Below are positions 60,927 to 64,000 of a stretch of DNA of 64,000 bases, piece by piece. Source of the stretch: Sutcliffiella horikoshii DSM 8719 (GTDB taxonomy: Bacteria; Bacillota; Bacilli; Bacillales; Bacillaceae_I); assembly GCA_001648575.1 (NCBI GenBank), contig LQXN01000064.1, forward strand, positions 1 to 64,000, written 5' to 3'. Position 1 is the first letter of the stretch; each line of letters opens with the position of its first letter. The notes beneath the pieces were generated by a model. It worked only from the letters and a program-made list of their open reading frames with translations. It did not search any database and was not told the origin of the DNA. The position numbers and the translations under genes are program-made.

Positions 60927-62711
60927 TTATAAGCCGCACTTCAATTGAGCGCCGCAATCCGTACATGTATTGCATCCGCCGATTTCCTTTACCGTTCCGA
61001 TTCGGCAGACTGGGCAGGTGTTCCCTACTTCTGATCCATATTGGACATTTGTGGAGCGTAGATCGTTGATTGTTTCAACAAGGACCACCGGCTTTTTAAC
61101 CACATCTTCCATTTGGATCTGTTCGCCTTCATCCATCGTGTTCTCTTCCGCTTTAAGCGTCAGGACCTGGGAGTCACGGCTTCCATCCACATAGACCGTA
61201 CCACCTTTTGCTCCACCTTTGTAAAGGCGTTCGTACACTTTTTTGACCTGGTCCACTGTATACCCTTTCGGCGCGTTAACCGTTTTGGAAATGGAGCTGT
61301 CAATCCAGTTTTGAATGATGCACTGTACATCGGCATGTGCTTGTGGAGCCAGTTCCATCGCGGAAATAAACCAGTTTGGCAGATTTTCAGCATCTGCTTC
61401 CGGGTTTGCATCCAAGTACTCTTGTACGATGTCTGCTTTCACTTCAATGAACTTTCCTAGACGTCCGCTGCGGAAGTATGAGAAGGAGAAGTATGGCTCA
61501 AGCCCTGTTGATACCCCTACCATTGTTCCGGTTGATCCAGTTGGAGCAACTGTTAACAAATGAGAGTTACGAATACCTGAATTCATGATGCCTTCTTTAA
61601 TATCTTCCGGCATTTTACTCATGAAGCCTGTTTTCGTGAATGCATCACGAAGGCGATTTGTTTCTTCTGCTGTTGCACCCTCTAAGAACGGGAAGCTCCC
61701 TTTTTCTTTTCCAAGTTCAACAGAAGCACGATATGCGGTTACCGCAATCGTTTCAAATACTTTATCTACAAGCTCGTTTCCTTTCTCAGAGCCGTATTCT
61801 GTTTCACAATAGATCAGAAGATCGTGAAGGCCCATTACTCCCAGTCCAACACGGCGCTCTCCCAATGCTTGCTTTTTATTTTCTTCCAAGAAGTAAGGAG
61901 TCGCATCGATAACGTTATCTTGCATTCTTACGCCGACTTCCACTGTTTGCTTCAGTTTTTCAAAGTTTACTGTTTTTGTTTCCTTGTCCGCAAATTGAGC
62001 CAGGTTGACGGCTGCCAAGTTACAGACAGAGAATGGAGCGAGGGGTTGTTCCCCACATGGGTTGGTTGCTACAACCTTTTGTCCGTATGCTTTTGCATTT
62101 GTCATATCGTTGGCATTGTCGATAAAGAAGATTCCCGGCTCAGCTGAGTAAGTTGCACAAATATTGACCAGATTCCAAAGTTCTTTTGCCTTAATCTTTC
62201 TGTATACTCTCACCTTGTGACCGAGTTTCTCCCACTCTCGTACGTCTCCAACTTCTGACCATTGTTCATTATAGATAGCCATTTCGTCTTTATCGTATGC
62301 TTCCACATCTGGAAAACGAAGATCAAAGTCAGAGTCGTTCTCAACAGCTTCCATAAATTCTTTGGTAAGAGTAATGGAAATGTTGGCACCTGTCAGGAAC
62401 TCAGAGTTATGAACCGTGTAAGTTCCGCCTACTTTTAACTTCTGCTCCGCATCCTTGATGATGGCTTCTGTAAATCCGCCGTATCCTGGGATGTGTTTGA
62501 AGTTTGTAACAGATTGGTACATCGTGATTTCTTGGTCTGTTAGCGGAGTGAACTTCAGCTTATCCTCTGCCGCTTTTTTGATACTTTCGTCATTTGTATT
62601 TTCAATCAGGTAACGTAGAATTCTAGGGTTTTGCATTTTGGAGATGATGAATTCTACGATATCCGGGTGCCAGTCTGCTAGCATGATCATTTGAGCCATT
62701 TCGTTACGCCG
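60927..62711 (-). CDS. nrdJ: Class II (B12-dependent) ribonucleotide reductase, exon 2
   Basis: About 595 codons of the C-terminal part of adenosylcobalamin-dependent ribonucleotide reductase, which makes deoxynucleotides without oxygen. NPCGEQPLAPFSVCNLAAVNLAQ carries an active-site Cys; SHLLTVAPTGSTGTMVGVSTGLEPYF is the phosphate-binding region; the C-terminal CPVCRIGTVKEIGGCNTCTDC has the Cys pairs of the NrdJ tail. ATG 62699 is not a real start: the frame continues upstream as RRNE to the intron boundary near 62712. The first part of the gene (exon 1) is at the window edge. Confidence 0.93.
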   Translation of the reverse strand, partial: RRNEMAQMIMLADWHPDIVEFIISKMQNPRILRYLIENTNDESIKKAAEDKLKFTPLTDQEITMYQSVTNFKHIPGYGGFTEAIIKDAEQKLKVGGTYTVHNSEFLTGANISITLTKEFMEAVENDSDFDLRFPDVEAYDKDEMAIYNEQWSEVGDVREWEKLGHKVRVYRKIKAKELWNLVNICATYSAEPGIFFIDNANDMTNAKAYGQKVVATNPCGEQPLAPFSVCNLAAVNLAQFADKETKTVNFEKLKQTVEVGVRMQDNVIDATPYFLEENKKQALGERRVGLGVMGLHDLLIYCETEYGSEKGNELVDKVFETIAVTAYRASVELGKEKGSFPFLEGATAEETNRLRDAFTKTGFMSKMPEDIKEGIMNSGIRNSHLLTVAPTGSTGTMVGVSTGLEPYFSFSYFRSGRLGKFIEVKADIVQEYLDANPEADAENLPNWFISAMELAPQAHADVQCIIQNWIDSSISKTVNAPKGYTVDQVKKVYERLYKGGAKGGTVYVDGSRDSQVLTLKAEENTMDEGEQIQMEDVVKKPVVLVETINDLRSTNVQYGSEVGNTCPVCRIGTVKEIGGCNTCTDCGAQLKCGL

Positions 62712-63936
62712 ATTCGCTTAATCGACTCTCTATGTCACCATAGAGTTCAGACCATATCTTACACTTTTTAAAGTGTCCTCGCACTTCGAATTCGCTTGAA
62801 TCCTACTCTACTCACTTCTGCCATACTTCGGCATGTTTTCGATGGTCGTTGAACCTTCACCATTTGACAGGCGCTTGGCTGCTGATTATCTTTAACCGCT
62901 TGTTGTTTTTAAGCATTCACGCTCACCGTTTCCAGTCACGTTGTAGCCAACAAGTCATTAATGACGCAATGTACTTTATTAAAGTTATTAAGAATGTCAT
63001 CTTCCCAGAATCTCACAATCCTATAACCGTTTTTGATGGCAATATTATTTTTGTTTTTGTCTATTTTAATTCTTCGAAGTTGCCATTCTTCAGGTTTAGG
63101 ATAAAACTTTGGGTTAGCATGCCAATAGTCTCCATCACATTCAATGATTAATCCATAGTCTTTTAAAAGAAAATCAAATTGTCTTTTTTCTAGAATAAAG
63201 GAGTATTGATAGTCAATATGTTGGTCCTGTAGAAACTTCTCCATTATTTTTTCTATTTTTGTCTTTTTAAAGACCTGATCTTCCATTTGTCTTAATGTAG
63301 CAGCCCTAATCTTTTCAATAGTTTCTCTACTATAAACACCTGTTTTACCACTGTTCCATGAAGGAGTATTATTCTGTCTTCTGGTGGCAGATGTTTTTTT
63401 GATTATTGAATTAAAATGTTCATTTTTTATATCAATTGGCATTTTCTTATGCCACTCTGCAACCTTTTGGGATTTGAGTGTTTTAGCACACTTCTTACTG
63501 CATGTCTTAGTCTGCCTATTGGAAGCTTCAAATTTGCTTGAACATACTAAGCACTCAAGTGGTTTTCCTTTTGTAGAACAACTTCTACTACAATGTAACT
63601 TTGGGATTCCTCTTCTCAACCCAACTTTGTTATTACAGAGTTCATATGAACAAATTAGTTCCTTTTCTTTATAGTAGAACTCGATTAGGTAACTCTCTAG
63701 ATTTAGACTATGATTTTTTAAAAGGTGTGATGTAAATCGGCCTTGCTTATTATGGGAAAATGAATATCCACATATTTTACATTCTTGGTTAGATTTTTTG
63801 CGTCATACGGTTTCTTCATGGCTAATCTCCTTTAAAATTATCAGATAATCAGGATGTATTTCACCATAAAAGCCCGTTAAAAGACTTTCCAGCAATTCAC
63901 GAGGTTTGTTTAGAGACGAGGCACTTAAGCTGATTT
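62712..63936 (-). other. Group I intron in nrdJ
   Basis: On the minus strand near the 3' end are typical core elements: AATCAGCAGCCAAGC (P4-P6 region), GGTTCAACGACCATCGAAA and AAGATATGGTCTGAACT (P7/P3 strands). They lie between a codon frame ending GGSRRG (exon 1) and one starting RRNEMAQM (exon 2). The intron is about 1.2 kb and holds a homing endonuclease gene in its 5' part. Exact splice sites are uncertain by a few bases because GTAA/CGTAA occurs at both junctions. Confidence 0.85.
62936..63819 (-). pseudogene. Intron-encoded homing endonuclease (EDxHD/Vsr-like), frameshifted near the start
   Basis: The protein has Cys/His fingers at the N-terminus (CKICGYSFSHN...HLLKNH; CSRSCS; CLVCSSKF; CSKKCAK), a NUMOD3-like segment (NTPSWNSGKTGVYSRETIEKIR) and a Vsr/PD-(D/E)xK-like nuclease end (FDFLLKDYGLIIECDGDYWHANP...IVRFWEDDI). 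ATG 63819 behind AAAGGAG opens the frame MKKPYDAK, but the A6 run at 63794-63799 leaves it in the wrong frame. One more A would join it to SNQECKICGYSF. The gene is therefore broken by one base, or starts internally without a ribosome site. Confidence 0.8.
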
Positions 63937-64000
63937 ACCACGTCTTGATCCACCTTGTTCCACAAGATGCGTCAATTTTGCAATGTCATCCAACCAGGAG
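63937..64000 (-). CDS. nrdJ: nrdJ exon 1, 3' end only
   Basis: The frame reads LDDIAKLTHLVEQGGSRRG to the intron and then stops within it (KSA, TAA). QGGSRRG followed after splicing by NEMAQMIMLADWHPDI fits the class II reductase sequence. The rest of exon 1 is outside the window. Confidence 0.75.

Overview
ORGANISM. The window looks like a chromosome segment of an endospore-forming Bacillaceae member. Evidence: spore photoproduct lyase with SplA, two GerA/B/C-type germinant receptor operons, a block in Bacillus subtilis gene order (efp-yqhT-aroQ-yqhR-yqhQ-yqhP-yqhO-mntR), a tyrosyl T-box leader, a SAM-I riboswitch, purine-rich ribosome sites and frequent TTG/GTG starts. LAYOUT. (a) 1-10.5 kb is accessory DNA: the end of an IS1182-type element, an ECF sigma/anti-sigma/lipoprotein operon, single-gene units separated by a dispersed GGGCGC...GCGCTC repeat, an IS66 element that has cut away the front of a tyrosine recombinase, a second intact tyrosine recombinase, and a decayed IS1182 copy. 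(b) 10.7-28.3 kb is mostly chromosomal: SCP2 protein, two Cys-rich small proteins, DUF3231 and CHY zinc-finger proteins, a GNAT gene with an unannotated leader-like transcription unit upstream, an orphan CheR-like methyltransferase facing a PAS/cobalamin-photosensor-like pair, an M42 peptidase, splAB, VanW, DUF2164, a monooxygenase/methyltransferase pair, a LysM-3D cell-wall protein, GNAT, PAP2 and a lipoprotein. (c) 28.3-36.6 kb is accessory again: an intact IS1182 with TTAA duplication, then a run of single genes (frameshifted DHFR, small membrane proteins, an LRR-like chimera, a lipoprotein, a P-loop kinase, a quinone oxidoreductase, an isochorismatase), each followed by a copy of the same GCGC repeat. 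(d) 36.9-64 kb is core: gerABC operon 1 (gerC carries an in-frame stop), T-box tyrS, a RbsABC-type transporter under a SAM-I riboswitch, an alpha-glucosidase, a beta-propeller protein, the efp-mntR block, gerBAC operon 2, and a class II (B12) ribonucleotide reductase split by a group I intron with a frameshifted homing endonuclease. HOW IT FITS. Two patterns stand out. First, single-gene units alternate with GCGC repeats, which recalls gene-cassette arrays; tyrosine recombinase genes lie nearby. Second, two related 209-221 bp MITE-like elements sit at rho-independent terminators, and the whole 27-30 bp terminator hairpin is duplicated on both sides of each element. The cobalamin photosensor-like protein, its PAS partner and the orphan CheR carry degenerate histidine-kinase-like dimerisation segments and may form a small sensory module. 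All functions are read from sequence and family knowledge; no database search was run.
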